Shown here: in pieces, positions 7,971-16,956 of the stretch
Numbering within the stretch: the first letter of the stretch is position 1
Layout: every line of letters starts with the position of its first letter
Source of the DNA: Legionella quateirensis
Lineage (GTDB): Bacteria; Pseudomonadota; Gammaproteobacteria; Legionellales; Legionellaceae
Direction: 5' to 3'
Assembly (NCBI RefSeq): GCF_001467955.1
Contig: NZ_LNYR01000043.1
Span: forward strand, 1-64,000
DNA: 64,000 nucleotides
Translations under genes and position numbers: made by a program
Notes under the pieces: generated by a model
Databases searched by the model: none
Told to the model about the DNA's origin: nothing
Seen by the model: only the letters and a program-made list of their open reading frames with translations

Positions 7971-8231
7971 ATGCTCATTTTAACGCGCAGAATAGGTGAA
8001 ACAGTAGTAGTAGGTGATGACGTATTTATTACGATACTCGGAATTAAAGGCAATCAAATTCGCTTAGGCTTTGATGCCCCTGACCATATTTCAATTCATC
8101 GCCAAGAAATCTATCTAAAGGTTCAGAAAGAAAAAACAATGCGCCTTGATTCGGAGGATACTGTAAATGGCAATGGCGTGCCAATAACACCATTAAAACG
8201 AACAGAGTCTAATCAATACACTGCTCATTAA
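7971..8231 (+). CDS. lvrC: CsrA-family RNA-binding regulator (LvrC/CsrT type)
   Basis: The 86-residue product begins [18 protein letters not shown]. It keeps the CsrA RNA-contact residues: Leu4, Arg6 and Arg7 in the first strand, GNQ in the middle, and Arg44 in HRQEIY. After the canonical core (about 55 residues) comes a 30-residue polar tail not found in housekeeping CsrA. CsrA proteins bind GGA-containing loops and block or change translation. Legionella mobile elements carry such paralogues next to lvrA and lvrB, and one class was named CsrT. AAGGAAAAACC precedes the ATG. It probably tunes transfer genes or host mRNAs (inference). Confidence 0.88.
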   Translation: MLILTRRIGETVVVGDDVFITILGIKGNQIRLGFDAPDHISIHRQEIYLKVQKEKTMRLDSEDTVNGNGVPITPLKRTESNQYTAH

Positions 8232-8250
8232 GTGATGTAGCTCTAAATGA

Positions 8251-8272
8251 AGTGCAAATAACCCTTTGCACT
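8251..8272 (+). terminator. Hairpin after the csrA-like gene
   Basis: An 8-bp perfect stem (AGTGCAAA and TTTGCACT) has a six-base loop. It lies 20 bases after the csrA-like stop. No T-run follows directly, so it may be a regulatory or mRNA-stabilising stem and not a factor-independent terminator. Confidence 0.4.
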
Positions 8273-8295
8273 AATTAAGCAAAATTAAATCAAAA

Positions 8296-8316
8296 ATCGG
8301 ATGTTTATCATCTGAT
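8296..8316 (+). terminator. Second hairpin before trbB, followed by GGGG and a T-run
   Basis: The stem pairs ATCGGATG with CATCTGAT (seven of eight plus a G-U pair) around a five-base loop, then GGGG and ATTTTTT. The T-run starts about five bases past the stem, so termination would be weak. Alternatively it is part of the leader controlling trbB. Confidence 0.4.
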
Positions 8317-8350
8317 GGGGATTTTTTGACTTTAAAAAAGGAATGAGGAC

Positions 8351-8374
8351 ATGAATGAAGGGGTTCAAAGATGA
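8351..8374 (+). CDS. Seven-codon leader ORF overlapping the trbB start
   Basis: ATG at 8351 has good ribosome-binding sequence upstream (AAAAAGGAATGAGGAC). It reads seven codons to a TGA at 8372-8374 that overlaps the trbB ATG as ATGA. An in-frame stop lies upstream at 8333. It could couple trbB translation to an upstream ribosome or to CsrA-like repression at the two nearby GGA triplets. Evidence is only positional. Confidence 0.4.
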   Translation: MNEGVQR

Positions 8375-9330
8375 ACAATGATGAAGAACAGTCAACGGTT
8401 AAAACCCGTGCTAAAGAAAAATTGCGCCGCGATTTGGGGCCTGTCATTGAGAATGCTCTAGCCGATCCCAAAACAGTGGAAATCATGCTCAATGCGGATG
8501 GACGTCTTTGGCAGGAACGGCTGGGCGAAAAAATGCGCTGCATTGGAACCATGTCAGCAAGTCGCGCTGAATCGGTTATTAAAACCATTGCGGGTTTTCA
8601 CGGTAAGGAAATTACCCGTTTCAAACCAACCCTAGAAGGGGAGTTGCCACTGGATGGCTCACGCTTTGCAGGCCAGCTTCCTCCTGTTGTTCATGCGCCA
8701 ACCTTTGCCATTCGTAAAAAAGCTCTATCCATCTTTTCGCTGGATGAATACGTTTTGTCTGGCGTGATGTCAAAAGAGCACTGTGAGGCTATTAAAAAAG
8801 CCATTGCAACCCATCGAAACATCCTTGTTATTGGTGGCACAGGCTCCGGTAAAACAACTCTGGTCAACGCCATCATCAATGAAATGGTTTTATTCGATCC
8901 AACTGAGCGGGTTTTTATTATCGAAGACACCGGTGAAATTCAATGTGCCGCTGAAAACTGCGTGCAATACCACACAACCCTTGAAGTCACCATGACCATG
9001 CTGCTTAAAACAACCTTAAGAATGCGCCCGGACCGAATTTTAGTAGGAGAAGTTCGAGGCGCTGAAGCCCTGGATTTACTGGATGCCTGGAATACCGGGC
9101 ATGAAGGAGGGGCGGCCACTCTTCACGCCAATAACCCTGCCGCAGGTTTGACGCGCTTAAAATCACTCATTACGCGTAATCCTTCCGCACCTGCAGACAT
9201 TGAACCGCTCATAGGCGAGGCAGTTCATTTGGTAGTCCATATCGCCCGAACTCAGGATGGTCGTCGCGTGCAAGAACTCTTAGAAGTTTCAGGCTTTAGC
9301 GACGGCCACTACATTACCCGAACTTTATAA
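8371..9330 (+). CDS. trbB: TrbB, VirB11-family secretion ATPase
   Basis: This 319-residue cytoplasmic ATPase energises pilus assembly and DNA transfer in the IncP-type type IV secretion system. The N-terminal domain (about 1-130) precedes the Walker A motif GGTGSGKT at about residues 155-162. FIIEDTGEIQ, RMRPDRILVGEVRG and TGHEGGAATLHAN (Asp, Walker B and His boxes) follow in the family order. AAGGGG lies a few bases before the ATG. It heads the trb operon, with 13 bases to trbC. Length matches RP4 TrbB. Confidence 0.93.
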   Translation: MNNDEEQSTVKTRAKEKLRRDLGPVIENALADPKTVEIMLNADGRLWQERLGEKMRCIGTMSASRAESVIKTIAGFHGKEITRFKPTLEGELPLDGSRFAGQLPPVVHAPTFAIRKKALSIFSLDEYVLSGVMSKEHCEAIKKAIATHRNILVIGGTGSGKTTLVNAIINEMVLFDPTERVFIIEDTGEIQCAAENCVQYHTTLEVTMTMLLKTTLRMRPDRILVGEVRGAEALDLLDAWNTGHEGGAATLHANNPAAGLTRLKSLITRNPSAPADIEPLIGEAVHLVVHIARTQDGRRVQELLEVSGFSDGHYITRTL

Positions 9331-9343
9331 GGAGAATTATTTA

Positions 9344-9718
9344 ATGAATAAACACGCTCTGTTTTTAAAACCCCAAGTATTCATTGCCTTAGGCTTAATG
9401 ATGTTGCTCTTACTAGGAACCGAGCCTTCTTTTGCATCAAGCACCAGTGGAGGAGGGTTGCCTTTTGATAGTTGGCTTACAAAAATCAGTAATTCCATTA
9501 CAGGACCTTTTGCCTTCTCCGTTTCTATTATAGGTCTTGTTGCCGCAGGTGCTGCGTTAATTTTTGGTGGCGATATGAATGGCTTTATGCGCTCGTTGAT
9601 TTTTATCGTGTTGGTCCTTGCTTTCATCATTGCTGCAAAAAACACCCTCTCAGCCATTACAGGAAAAGGGGCGCAAATTGGTTCACATTCGGTTCACAGT
9701 ATAAGGGTTGCATCATGA
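9344..9718 (+). CDS. trbC: TrbC, VirB2-family prepilin
   Basis: This 124-residue pilin precursor has a hydrophobic leader ending near residue 30 (EPSFASSTSGGG) and two membrane helices in the mature part, at about 50-73 and 78-98. In the IncP system such pilins are processed by signal peptidase and by TraF, whose gene is present at 20902. AAGGAG precedes the ATG and the stop overlaps trbD as ATGA. The sequence after the second helix (TGKGAQIGSHS) would be trimmed before cyclisation if it behaves like RP4 TrbC. Confidence 0.88.
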   Translation: MNKHALFLKPQVFIALGLMMLLLLGTEPSFASSTSGGGLPFDSWLTKISNSITGPFAFSVSIIGLVAAGAALIFGGDMNGFMRSLIFIVLVLAFIIAAKNTLSAITGKGAQIGSHSVHSIRVAS

Positions 9719-10026
9719 GCCTGCGTTCCATTCCCATTCGACGTGCTGGAAATCGTCACAATCTGTTTATGGGTGGCGACCGAGAACTGGTGATGTTCTC
9801 GGGCCTACTGGCCGCAATCCTCGTATTTGCTACCCAAGACTGGATTGCGTTGTTTGTGGGTATTGGGCTGTGGTTTTTATCCCTCTGGATGTTAAGACTT
9901 ATGGCCAAAGCCGACCCACAACTGCGATTTGTTTATTTACGCCAGCGTCGCTATCAACCTTATTACCCAGCACGTTCCACTCCATTTCGGGTGAATACTG
10001 GGTCCCAGGAGAGGCAATATAAATGA
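9715..10026 (+). CDS. trbD: TrbD, VirB3-family inner-membrane protein
   Basis: This 103-residue protein has the VirB3 pattern: a short polar N-terminus (SIPIRRAGNRHNLFMGGDRE), two close membrane helices at about 26-62, and a basic tail. It is thought to work with the VirB4-type ATPase in pilus assembly. Start and stop both overlap the neighbours as ATGA (trbC before, trbE after), which indicates coupled translation. Confidence 0.9.
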   Translation: MSLRSIPIRRAGNRHNLFMGGDRELVMFSGLLAAILVFATQDWIALFVGIGLWFLSLWMLRLMAKADPQLRFVYLRQRRYQPYYPARSTPFRVNTGSQERQYK

Positions 10027-12560
10027 TTGAATTTATCCTAGTGTTTATTTCGGTATTGAGTATTGCGCTTATTTGGATTTTATTTGCAACAGTTCGCAAA
10101 TCCTCTACTGAACTTCGTCTTAAAAAACATCAGCAAAAAGAGGCGGGGCTTTCTGATTTACTCAATTACGCAGCCTTAGTTGATGATGGGGTCATTGTCG
10201 GAAAAAACGGGGCATTCATGGCCGCTTGGCTCTACCGTGGTGAGGACAATGCGAGTGCCACCCATCATCAAAGAGAACTGGTTTCTTTTCGCATCAATCA
10301 GGCTCTCAGCGCTCTTGGCAGTGGTTGGATGGTTCATGTGGATGCAGTACGCCGGGCAGCACCTGGCTACAATGAAGGAACCCAATCTCATTTCCCTGAT
10401 GCACTATCCGCAGCTGTTGATGAAGAGCGACGTCGCCATTTTGAGCGTTTAGGGACGCTTTATGAAGGGTTTTTTATCCTTACCGTGACCTGGTTTCCGC
10501 CAAAGCTTGCGCAACGTCAATTTGTGGAGTTGATGTTTGATGACGATGCTGAGAAACCCAACCGCCATGCTCAAACCACCCAACTCATCGAGTCGTTTAA
10601 ACGAGAGTGCCATAACATAGAATCACGTTTGTTTGGTGCAGTGTCTTTAACCCGATTGGGTAGCGAAAAAGTTCTGCAAGAAGACGGCAGTGAAGTGATG
10701 CACGACAATTTCCTGCGTTGGATTCAATTTTGTGTCACAGGCCTTAATCACCCAGTTCTTCTGCCTGGTAACCCAATGTATCTTGATGCGGTGATTGGTG
10801 GGCAAGAGCTATGGACCGGTGTCATTCCAAAGATAGGGCGACAATTTATTCAATGCGTTGCCATTGAAGGTTTTCCTTTGGAGTCTCATCCTGGAATTTT
10901 AACCACTCTTGCGGAGTTATCGATTGAGTACCGTTGGTCATCACGCTTTATTTTTATGGATAACCATGAAGCCGTTGCACACCTTGAGAAGTATCGAAAG
11001 AAATGGATGCAAAAAATACGGGGCTTTTTCGATCAGGTATTTAATACGAATAGGGGGGTCATTGATACAGACGCTATGGACATGGTACAGGATGCTTCAG
11101 ATGCCATAGCTGAAACCAACAGCGGCATGGTGGCTCAGGGTTATTATACCAGTGTAGTCGTGTTGATGAGTGAGGACAGAGCAAGCCTTGAGCGCGCCGC
11201 ACGTCACATTGAAAAAGCGATCAACGCATTAGGATTTAGCGCCCGCACTGAAACGATTAATACCATGGATGCCTTCATGGGGACGTTGCCAGGGCATGGC
11301 GTTGAAAACGTCCGAAGACCTTTGTTAAACACTATGAATTTGGCTGATTTACTTCCGACCAGTACCATTTGGACCGGTCAAAATGAAGCACCAAGCCCTT
11401 TATTTCCTCCAAGCTCACCCGCTCTTATGCATGGAGTAACCAGTGGTAACTCTCCATTTCGCCTCAATTTGCATGTCCGTGATTTGGGTCATTCCATCAT
11501 GTTTGGACCAACCCGTTCAGGTAAATCAACACATTTAGGTCTCATTGCTTTGCAATGGCGCCGTTATTTAGGTTCTCGCATCTATGCATTTGATAAGGGA
11601 ATGTCAATGTTTCCTGCATGCCTTGGTGCTGGCGGAAATCACTATACGATTGCTGCAAAAAATGAGCGCCTGGCTTTTGCACCGTTACAGTTTTTAGAAA
11701 CTAAAGCAGATAGAGCCTGGGCTATGGAGTGGATTAATACCATTTTGGCATTAAACGGAGTAACGACAACGCCTGCTCAACGCAATGAAATCGGCTATGC
11801 CATCATGAACATGCATCAAAGCCACTCCAAAACCCTATCGGAGTTTTGTCTTACGATTCAAGATGAAATCATTCGAGAAGCACTAAAGCAATACACCATT
11901 GATGGATTAATGGGGCATTTGTTGGATGCGGAAACCGATGGTCTTGGTCTTTCTGATTTTATGACCTTTGAGATTGAGGAGTTGATGAATTTAGGCGAAA
12001 AATTTGCGCTTCCTGTATTACTTTATTTGTTTCGTCGTATTGAACAGTCTCTGGATGGTCGTCCGACGCTCATTATTCTTGATGAGGCGTGGCTCATGTT
12101 AGCTCACCCGGTATTTCGCAATAAAATCGCCGAATGGCTCGACAGCATGGCCAAGAAAAACTGTTGTGTCCTGATGGCCACCCAACATCTGTCCCATGCG
12201 GTCAACTCAGGAATTCTTGAAGTGATTGTGGAATCCACCGCATCCAAAATATTTCTACCTAATCCTAATGCACGTGCTCAAGAATCTGCTGCAACCTATG
12301 CCCAGATGGGACTTAACCCAACTCAAATTGACATTATTGCCAGTGCTGTTCCTAAACGAGATTACTACTACGTCAGTGAAAAAGGCCGTCGTTTATACAG
12401 TCTGGCACTGGGACCACTGGCACTTTCTTTTGTTGGGGCCACCGATAAGGAGTCCATAGCCATGATTCAACAATTAGAAAAAACACACAAGGCCAATTGG
12501 GTGCATGAATGGCTACGCACCAAAGGATTGGCTCTTAACGATTATGGGGTTACTGCATGA
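10023..12560 (+). CDS. trbE: TrbE, VirB4-family ATPase
   Basis: This 845-residue ATPase of the mating apparatus has a membrane helix at its N-terminus (about 1-24). The N-terminal CagE/TrbE domain follows, then Walker A in FGPTRSGKST near residue 495 and Walker B in PTLIILDEAW near 680. ATQHLSHAV is typical of VirB4. Length fits RP4 TrbE. Gene boundaries overlap trbD and trbF by ATGA. Confidence 0.95.
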   Translation: MIEFILVFISVLSIALIWILFATVRKSSTELRLKKHQQKEAGLSDLLNYAALVDDGVIVGKNGAFMAAWLYRGEDNASATHHQRELVSFRINQALSALGSGWMVHVDAVRRAAPGYNEGTQSHFPDALSAAVDEERRRHFERLGTLYEGFFILTVTWFPPKLAQRQFVELMFDDDAEKPNRHAQTTQLIESFKRECHNIESRLFGAVSLTRLGSEKVLQEDGSEVMHDNFLRWIQFCVTGLNHPVLLPGNPMYLDAVIGGQELWTGVIPKIGRQFIQCVAIEGFPLESHPGILTTLAELSIEYRWSSRFIFMDNHEAVAHLEKYRKKWMQKIRGFFDQVFNTNRGVIDTDAMDMVQDASDAIAETNSGMVAQGYYTSVVVLMSEDRASLERAARHIEKAINALGFSARTETINTMDAFMGTLPGHGVENVRRPLLNTMNLADLLPTSTIWTGQNEAPSPLFPPSSPALMHGVTSGNSPFRLNLHVRDLGHSIMFGPTRSGKSTHLGLIALQWRRYLGSRIYAFDKGMSMFPACLGAGGNHYTIAAKNERLAFAPLQFLETKADRAWAMEWINTILALNGVTTTPAQRNEIGYAIMNMHQSHSKTLSEFCLTIQDEIIREALKQYTIDGLMGHLLDAETDGLGLSDFMTFEIEELMNLGEKFALPVLLYLFRRIEQSLDGRPTLIILDEAWLMLAHPVFRNKIAEWLDSMAKKNCCVLMATQHLSHAVNSGILEVIVESTASKIFLPNPNARAQESAATYAQMGLNPTQIDIIASAVPKRDYYYVSEKGRRLYSLALGPLALSFVGATDKESIAMIQQLEKTHKANWVHEWLRTKGLALNDYGVTA

Positions 12561-13288
12561 ATATGCTCAAAAAAATAAGCTTTAATGGATTCAACAAACA
12601 GTCTAAAAACTTAATGCAATCGAATGATAATCCCTACTTAAATGCCAGGCGAACCTGGAATGGGCATGTAGCAGGAGTGATGTCTGCCCTTCAAGTATGG
12701 CAGGTGGTAGGCATTACTTCACTCATGATTAGCCTTGCATCCGTGGGTGGCATGATTTACATCGGCAACCAATCAAAATTCATTCCTTTAGTGTTTCAAC
12801 AAGATTCTTCGGGCAATACCGTTTCAATCACCCGTGCTGACCGCATACCTGATGCAAAAACCGATGATTACCGCACCACCGTAGCTCAGTTTATTGAACA
12901 CATTCGCCTGGTCACTGCAGATGCGGATTTACAACGAAAAGCGGTGTTGCAAACGTATGCTTTTTTAAATGCACAAGACCCTGCAACGTTAAAAGCCAAT
13001 GAATACTTAAACGCCAACAAAGAGGTGAATCCTTTTAATCGTGCAGCCAATGAAACCGTCAGTATTGAGATCCGCTCTGTATTACAGCAATCAAAAGAAT
13101 CATGGCAAGTGGATTGGTTAGAAACAGTAAGAAGCCGTGATGGCTCACAAAAGACAAAACCTACTTTAATGCGGGCAATCGTCTCTATTTATCAAAACGA
13201 ACCCACCAGCCAAACCACGGACATTGAGGCGCTGCGTAACCCGCATTTTCTCTATATTCGTGATTTTAACTGGTCTAAACAAATTTAA
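12557..13288 (+). CDS. trbF: TrbF, VirB8-family assembly protein
   Basis: This 243-residue inner-membrane protein has one membrane helix at about 40-65 (VWQVVGITSLMISLASVGGMIYIG) and a periplasmic NTF2-like domain typical of VirB8/TrbF. Examples are DYRTTVAQFIEHIRLVTAD and SWQVDWLETVRSRDG. It starts by ATGA overlap with trbE and ends 14 bases before trbG. Confidence 0.92.
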   Translation: MNMLKKISFNGFNKQSKNLMQSNDNPYLNARRTWNGHVAGVMSALQVWQVVGITSLMISLASVGGMIYIGNQSKFIPLVFQQDSSGNTVSITRADRIPDAKTDDYRTTVAQFIEHIRLVTADADLQRKAVLQTYAFLNAQDPATLKANEYLNANKEVNPFNRAANETVSIEIRSVLQQSKESWQVDWLETVRSRDGSQKTKPTLMRAIVSIYQNEPTSQTTDIEALRNPHFLYIRDFNWSKQI

Positions 13289-13302
13289 CTTAAGGTGATC
13301 TC

Positions 13303-14181
13303 ATGAAGAAACAACTGCTTTTTGCATTAATGTGTGTCCCTGTTGTGGCACTTGCTGGCGCTTCCGAGGATATAGCCGATCGCTATTTTTCTAAAAAAGT
13401 GGTTCAGCTCACCCCACAGGAACAATCAGCCCTTTCCATTGGTAAAAAATGGCAAACTGGAATGGCGACTAGCAAACCAGTTACGGCTCGAGATGGGTCC
13501 ATTGCTTTTGTTTATGGCTCAGGCCAGACCCAAATCTTATGTGCCGTACTGCAAGTCTGTGACGTAGCTCTACAGCCTGGTGAGCAGGTGAATAACCTCA
13601 ATGTAGGCGATCCACGCTTTCTTGTGGAGCCTGCAATCACCGGAATTGGTCCTGCCCAACGATTGCATTTGCTGATTAAAGCGCTTGATGTGGGTCTTGA
13701 TACGTCTTTAGTAGTCACCACCGACAGAAGAACCTATCACTTACGTCTTCGCTCTTCTCGCAAACAATTTATGCCTTATGTGTCCTTTATTTACCCGGAA
13801 GATGCCCAAGCCAAATGGGATGCCATTCGGGTGAAAGAAACCATTGAGCGTCATAACAACACGATACCCCTTACCGGCGAATACCTAGGTAATTTGAATT
13901 TTAACTATTGCATCACAGGTAACACCCGCTGGAAACCCACTCGGGTATTTAATGATGGGGTCAAAACCATCATTGAAATGCCTCAAGCGATGCAACAAAC
14001 ACAAGCGCCCACCTTGCTGGTTTTGCGCCATGGGGGATTATTTAAAAAAGCTGAAACGGTGATGGTTAATTATCGGGTACAAAACAATCGGTTTATTGTA
14101 GACACCGTTTTTGATAAAGCCATTTTGATTGCCGGTGTTGGCCGAAACCAAGAAAAAATCACTATCACCAGGAGAAAATAA
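13303..14181 (+). CDS. trbG: TrbG, VirB9-family channel protein
   Basis: This 292-residue periplasmic and outer-membrane core protein has a signal peptide (MKKQLLFALMCVPVVALAGA) and a VirB9 domain. FVYGSGQTQILCAVLQVCDVAL and RLRSSRKQFMPYVSFIYPED are the typical N- and middle segments. A C-terminal portion with TRWKPTRVFNDGVKTIIEMP binds the lipoprotein partner. TrbH overlaps its stop as TAATG. Confidence 0.93.
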   Translation: MKKQLLFALMCVPVVALAGASEDIADRYFSKKVVQLTPQEQSALSIGKKWQTGMATSKPVTARDGSIAFVYGSGQTQILCAVLQVCDVALQPGEQVNNLNVGDPRFLVEPAITGIGPAQRLHLLIKALDVGLDTSLVVTTDRRTYHLRLRSSRKQFMPYVSFIYPEDAQAKWDAIRVKETIERHNNTIPLTGEYLGNLNFNYCITGNTRWKPTRVFNDGVKTIIEMPQAMQQTQAPTLLVLRHGGLFKKAETVMVNYRVQNNRFIVDTVFDKAILIAGVGRNQEKITITRRK

Positions 14182-14615
14182 TGAGACTCAAACTACCCTT
14201 TATCCTGCTGCTTACTTTTAATCTTTTAGGATGTGCCACAGTCCAACAAGGGAGCTTTACACCAACTCCAGTGACCCTAAATAAAGCAATAACCAAAGAT
14301 TGCATCAATCGTCTGGTAGCTCTTTATCCTCCGGCTCGAACCCGGTTTCAGTTCAAACAGTCCGTTAAAGACTCTTTTGGTGTGTCGCTTATTGAAGGCT
14401 TACGACAAAAAGGCTACAGCATCAATGAATCATCAAGTCATGGAGCAAGCTCTCAAGGATCACAAAATGTGGCTTTGTACTACGTAGTCGATGAGCCCAT
14501 CAAAGGAACCTTATATCGAGTCACCCTCATAGTGGGGCAACAGTCTCTTAGCCGCGCTTATAAAATTAAAAACGGCACATTGACCCCTTTAGGGTTTTGG
14601 GTTCGAAAGGAGTAA
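14181..14615 (+). CDS. trbH: TrbH, VirB7-like outer-membrane lipoprotein
   Basis: This 144-residue lipoprotein has a lipobox LLGC with Cys18 as the acylation site. Like RP4 TrbH it is much larger than VirB7. The mature part holds LYPPARTRFQFKQSV and YRVTLIVGQQSLSRAYK. It is expected to stabilise TrbG in the outer membrane. It overlaps the trbG stop by one base (TAATG). Confidence 0.88.
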   Translation: MRLKLPFILLLTFNLLGCATVQQGSFTPTPVTLNKAITKDCINRLVALYPPARTRFQFKQSVKDSFGVSLIEGLRQKGYSINESSSHGASSQGSQNVALYYVVDEPIKGTLYRVTLIVGQQSLSRAYKIKNGTLTPLGFWVRKE

Positions 14616-14620
14616 ACACC

Positions 14621-15973
14621 ATGAAAAAAAATGATGATCTGATGTTACCTAATGCATCCCCTGGAACTTTAAACCAAAACGGGGTACGTCGAGTCAATAA
14701 TCTTCCTCTAATCCTTGTTATCGCAGCTTTTGCGCTGTTTGTACTCATCATTGCCTTCGTCGCCATGAAGCGCGCCAATCAACAACACCCAACAAAGCAA
14801 GATCCCATTCCTGTAGAGCGCCATATGGATTCTTCATTAATGGCAGCTGAGATTGTAGCAGGGCGTGCAGGAGGCATTATTATGCCCGCCAAACCGATTG
14901 AGAAGGTGAATACCAGCCTGGCACTGCCTGTGGCCTTAGTCGATAATCCAGATAACCCACCCGTTATCCGTAATAAACCTCCTATTTTACGTCCAAAAAC
15001 GATACGTTCTGGTGAGCTGACCTCACCCGATCTCGATCGCATCAAGATGGCAAAGATGGAACAATTTGAGGATGCGGTAAAAGCAAAAATGAGCATCCCA
15101 CTTCCCGATCAACTGAGCACTGCATCAACGTTCAAAACGCAACATGCAGGGGATGATGCCCAGTCAAAACTGGCAGCCCTTAAACGTCAAATGGAACTTC
15201 TTAATTCAGGAGATCCTACTGCTTCATATCAAGCACGATTACAGCAAATACGCGCTGCTATGGGAGGCCATGAGGGGGATGCGGGGATGCATCTGATTCA
15301 AAACCCATCGCAAAATTCAGGCGATCTTTCCGACCGATGGGAGCTTCACTCTACAGTGGAGGCACCGAGTACACCTTTTGTTTTGAGAGCAGGGGCTGTG
15401 ATTCCCGGAATAATGATTAGTGGTGTCAAACCTGATTTACCGGGGCAAATCATTGGTCAAGTCTCGCAAAATGTCTATGACACTGCCACTGGTAAATACT
15501 TATTGTTCCCGCAAGGAACACGCCTCATAGGGATGTATTCAAATGAAGTGTCCTATGGGCAAAGCTCCGTGTTGATTGCCTGGCAGCGCTTGATTTTTCC
15601 TGATGGCAAAGCATTAGATATAGGTTCCATGCCGGGTGGCGATAGCGCAGGTTATGCAGGATTTCATGACCAGGTAAATAACCATTACGTGCGTTTGTTT
15701 GGCTCGGCTTTACTCATGTCAGGTGTTGTTGCTGGCATCACCTACAGCCAAAACCCAACACAGACGGGGGCATTTGGCCAACCCGCTCAACCCACTGCAG
15801 GCTCTGTGATGAGTGCCGCATTAGGCCAGGAATTAGGGCAGGTTACATCCCAAATGATCGCGAAAAACTTAAATATAGCGCCAAGCCTTAAGATTCGTCC
15901 AGGCTATGAATTTAATGTCATCGTGGTCAAAGACATGACCTTCACCAAACCTTATCAATCATTTGATTATTAG
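14621..15973 (+). CDS. trbI: TrbI, VirB10-family channel protein
   Basis: This 450-residue protein starts at the ATG at 14621, with AAAGGAG upstream; the TTG at 14597 lies inside trbH and lacks such a site. A single membrane helix spans about residues 28-48. A Pro-rich periplasmic linker follows, then the VirB10 beta-barrel domain (AVIPGIMISGVKPDLPGQI, LFPQGTRLIGMY, MPGGDSAGYAGF). It bridges inner and outer membranes in the secretion core. Confidence 0.94.
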   Translation: MKKNDDLMLPNASPGTLNQNGVRRVNNLPLILVIAAFALFVLIIAFVAMKRANQQHPTKQDPIPVERHMDSSLMAAEIVAGRAGGIIMPAKPIEKVNTSLALPVALVDNPDNPPVIRNKPPILRPKTIRSGELTSPDLDRIKMAKMEQFEDAVKAKMSIPLPDQLSTASTFKTQHAGDDAQSKLAALKRQMELLNSGDPTASYQARLQQIRAAMGGHEGDAGMHLIQNPSQNSGDLSDRWELHSTVEAPSTPFVLRAGAVIPGIMISGVKPDLPGQIIGQVSQNVYDTATGKYLLFPQGTRLIGMYSNEVSYGQSSVLIAWQRLIFPDGKALDIGSMPGGDSAGYAGFHDQVNNHYVRLFGSALLMSGVVAGITYSQNPTQTGAFGQPAQPTAGSVMSAALGQELGQVTSQMIAKNLNIAPSLKIRPGYEFNVIVVKDMTFTKPYQSFDY

Positions 15974-15991
15974 CATTAAGGAGATAGCACC

Positions 15992-16732
15992 ATGTTGATT
16001 CAAAAAATACTCTCTTTAACGGTTAGGACATCAGTTACCGCGATCATCCTGGTTCAAGCGGTCTATGCGAATTTACCAGTCATTGATTTTACTAATTTAC
16101 TTGAAAGCGTGACTCAGACATCACAACAACTTCAACAATATAAAACGCAATTAAGCCAATATGAAAACATGTTAGAAAATACTAAAAATCTGGATAAATT
16201 CACCTGGGATGAAGCCACCAACACCATGGATAACCTAGTCAACTCCATAGATACGCTGAACTATTACAAACAGCAAGCAGGCGGCATGAATGAATATTTA
16301 TCCCGATACCAGGACGAGAACCATTACCGAAACATGCCTTGTTTTAATGGAGGACAATGCAGTGAAGCAGAGCTTAATGCGTTACTGCAACAAGAAGCAA
16401 ATGCCTCAGAAGCTCAAAAACGAGCCAATGACGCCATGTTACGGGGCTTAGAACTTCAAGAAGTAGCCATGAAATCTGATGCACGTCAATTGACTCGTTT
16501 ACAAGAACAAGCACAAGGTGCCCCAGGGCAAATGGCAGCCCTTCAAGCGGCAAACCAATTGGCGAGCGCTGAAACCAACCAACTACTGCAAATTAGAGGA
16601 TTAATGGTGGCAGCACAAAATGCAGAAGCGACACGCCTTGCGGCCATCGCAGATAAAGAAGCGATGCAGGCTGCAGGAGATGAGCGCTTCCGCCAAGGGA
16701 GTTTTATAAAAAGTTCAGGAAAAACCTGGTAA
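15992..16732 (+). CDS. trbJ: TrbJ, VirB5-family minor pilin component
   Basis: This 246-residue protein has an N-terminal signal peptide (to about residue 25, VQAVYA) and a long helical, Gln-rich body (TQTSQQLQQYKTQLSQYENML, then an Ala/Glu-rich helix). CFNGGQC offers a cysteine pair. The C-terminal tail, FRQGSFIKSSGKTW, recurs almost unchanged at the end of the next gene product. TrbJ proteins localise to the periplasm and pilus tip. Confidence 0.9.
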   Translation: MLIQKILSLTVRTSVTAIILVQAVYANLPVIDFTNLLESVTQTSQQLQQYKTQLSQYENMLENTKNLDKFTWDEATNTMDNLVNSIDTLNYYKQQAGGMNEYLSRYQDENHYRNMPCFNGGQCSEAELNALLQQEANASEAQKRANDAMLRGLELQEVAMKSDARQLTRLQEQAQGAPGQMAALQAANQLASAETNQLLQIRGLMVAAQNAEATRLAAIADKEAMQAAGDERFRQGSFIKSSGKTW

Positions 16733-16760
16733 TTCACTGACATTCAAAAGGAGCACAAAC

Positions 16761-16952
16761 ATGAATCAATCACACTTAATGGCGTTGTTACTGGTAGGAC
16801 TACTCACAAGCTGCGACCAACCACCAAAACCTGCAACCGAACTAACGTGCAAGGACTCTCCAACAGGGTGTTCTAAAGCCGAGCAAACCCTAATAGCAGA
16901 TGCGTGTTTTCGCCAGGGGAGTTTTAAAAAAAGTTCTGGGATGGAGTGGTAA
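16761..16952 (+). CDS. trbK: Small lipoprotein, TrbK-like (entry-exclusion position)
   Basis: This 63-residue lipoprotein has a lipobox LLTSC (Cys18) and three more cysteines (CKDSPTGC and CF). It sits exactly where trbK, the entry-exclusion lipoprotein, sits in IncP operons (between trbJ and trbL), and its size fits. The final 14 residues FRQGSFKKSSGMEW match the TrbJ tail. AAAGGAG lies just upstream. Confidence 0.7.
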   Translation: MNQSHLMALLLVGLLTSCDQPPKPATELTCKDSPTGCSKAEQTLIADACFRQGSFKKSSGMEW

Positions 16953-16956
16953 GAGC

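Noticed and set aside
16900-16956. Earlier in-frame start of trbL inside trbK
   Set aside because: The 19 extra residues come from trbK sequence in another frame. The ATG at 16957 gives a normal signal-like N-terminus.
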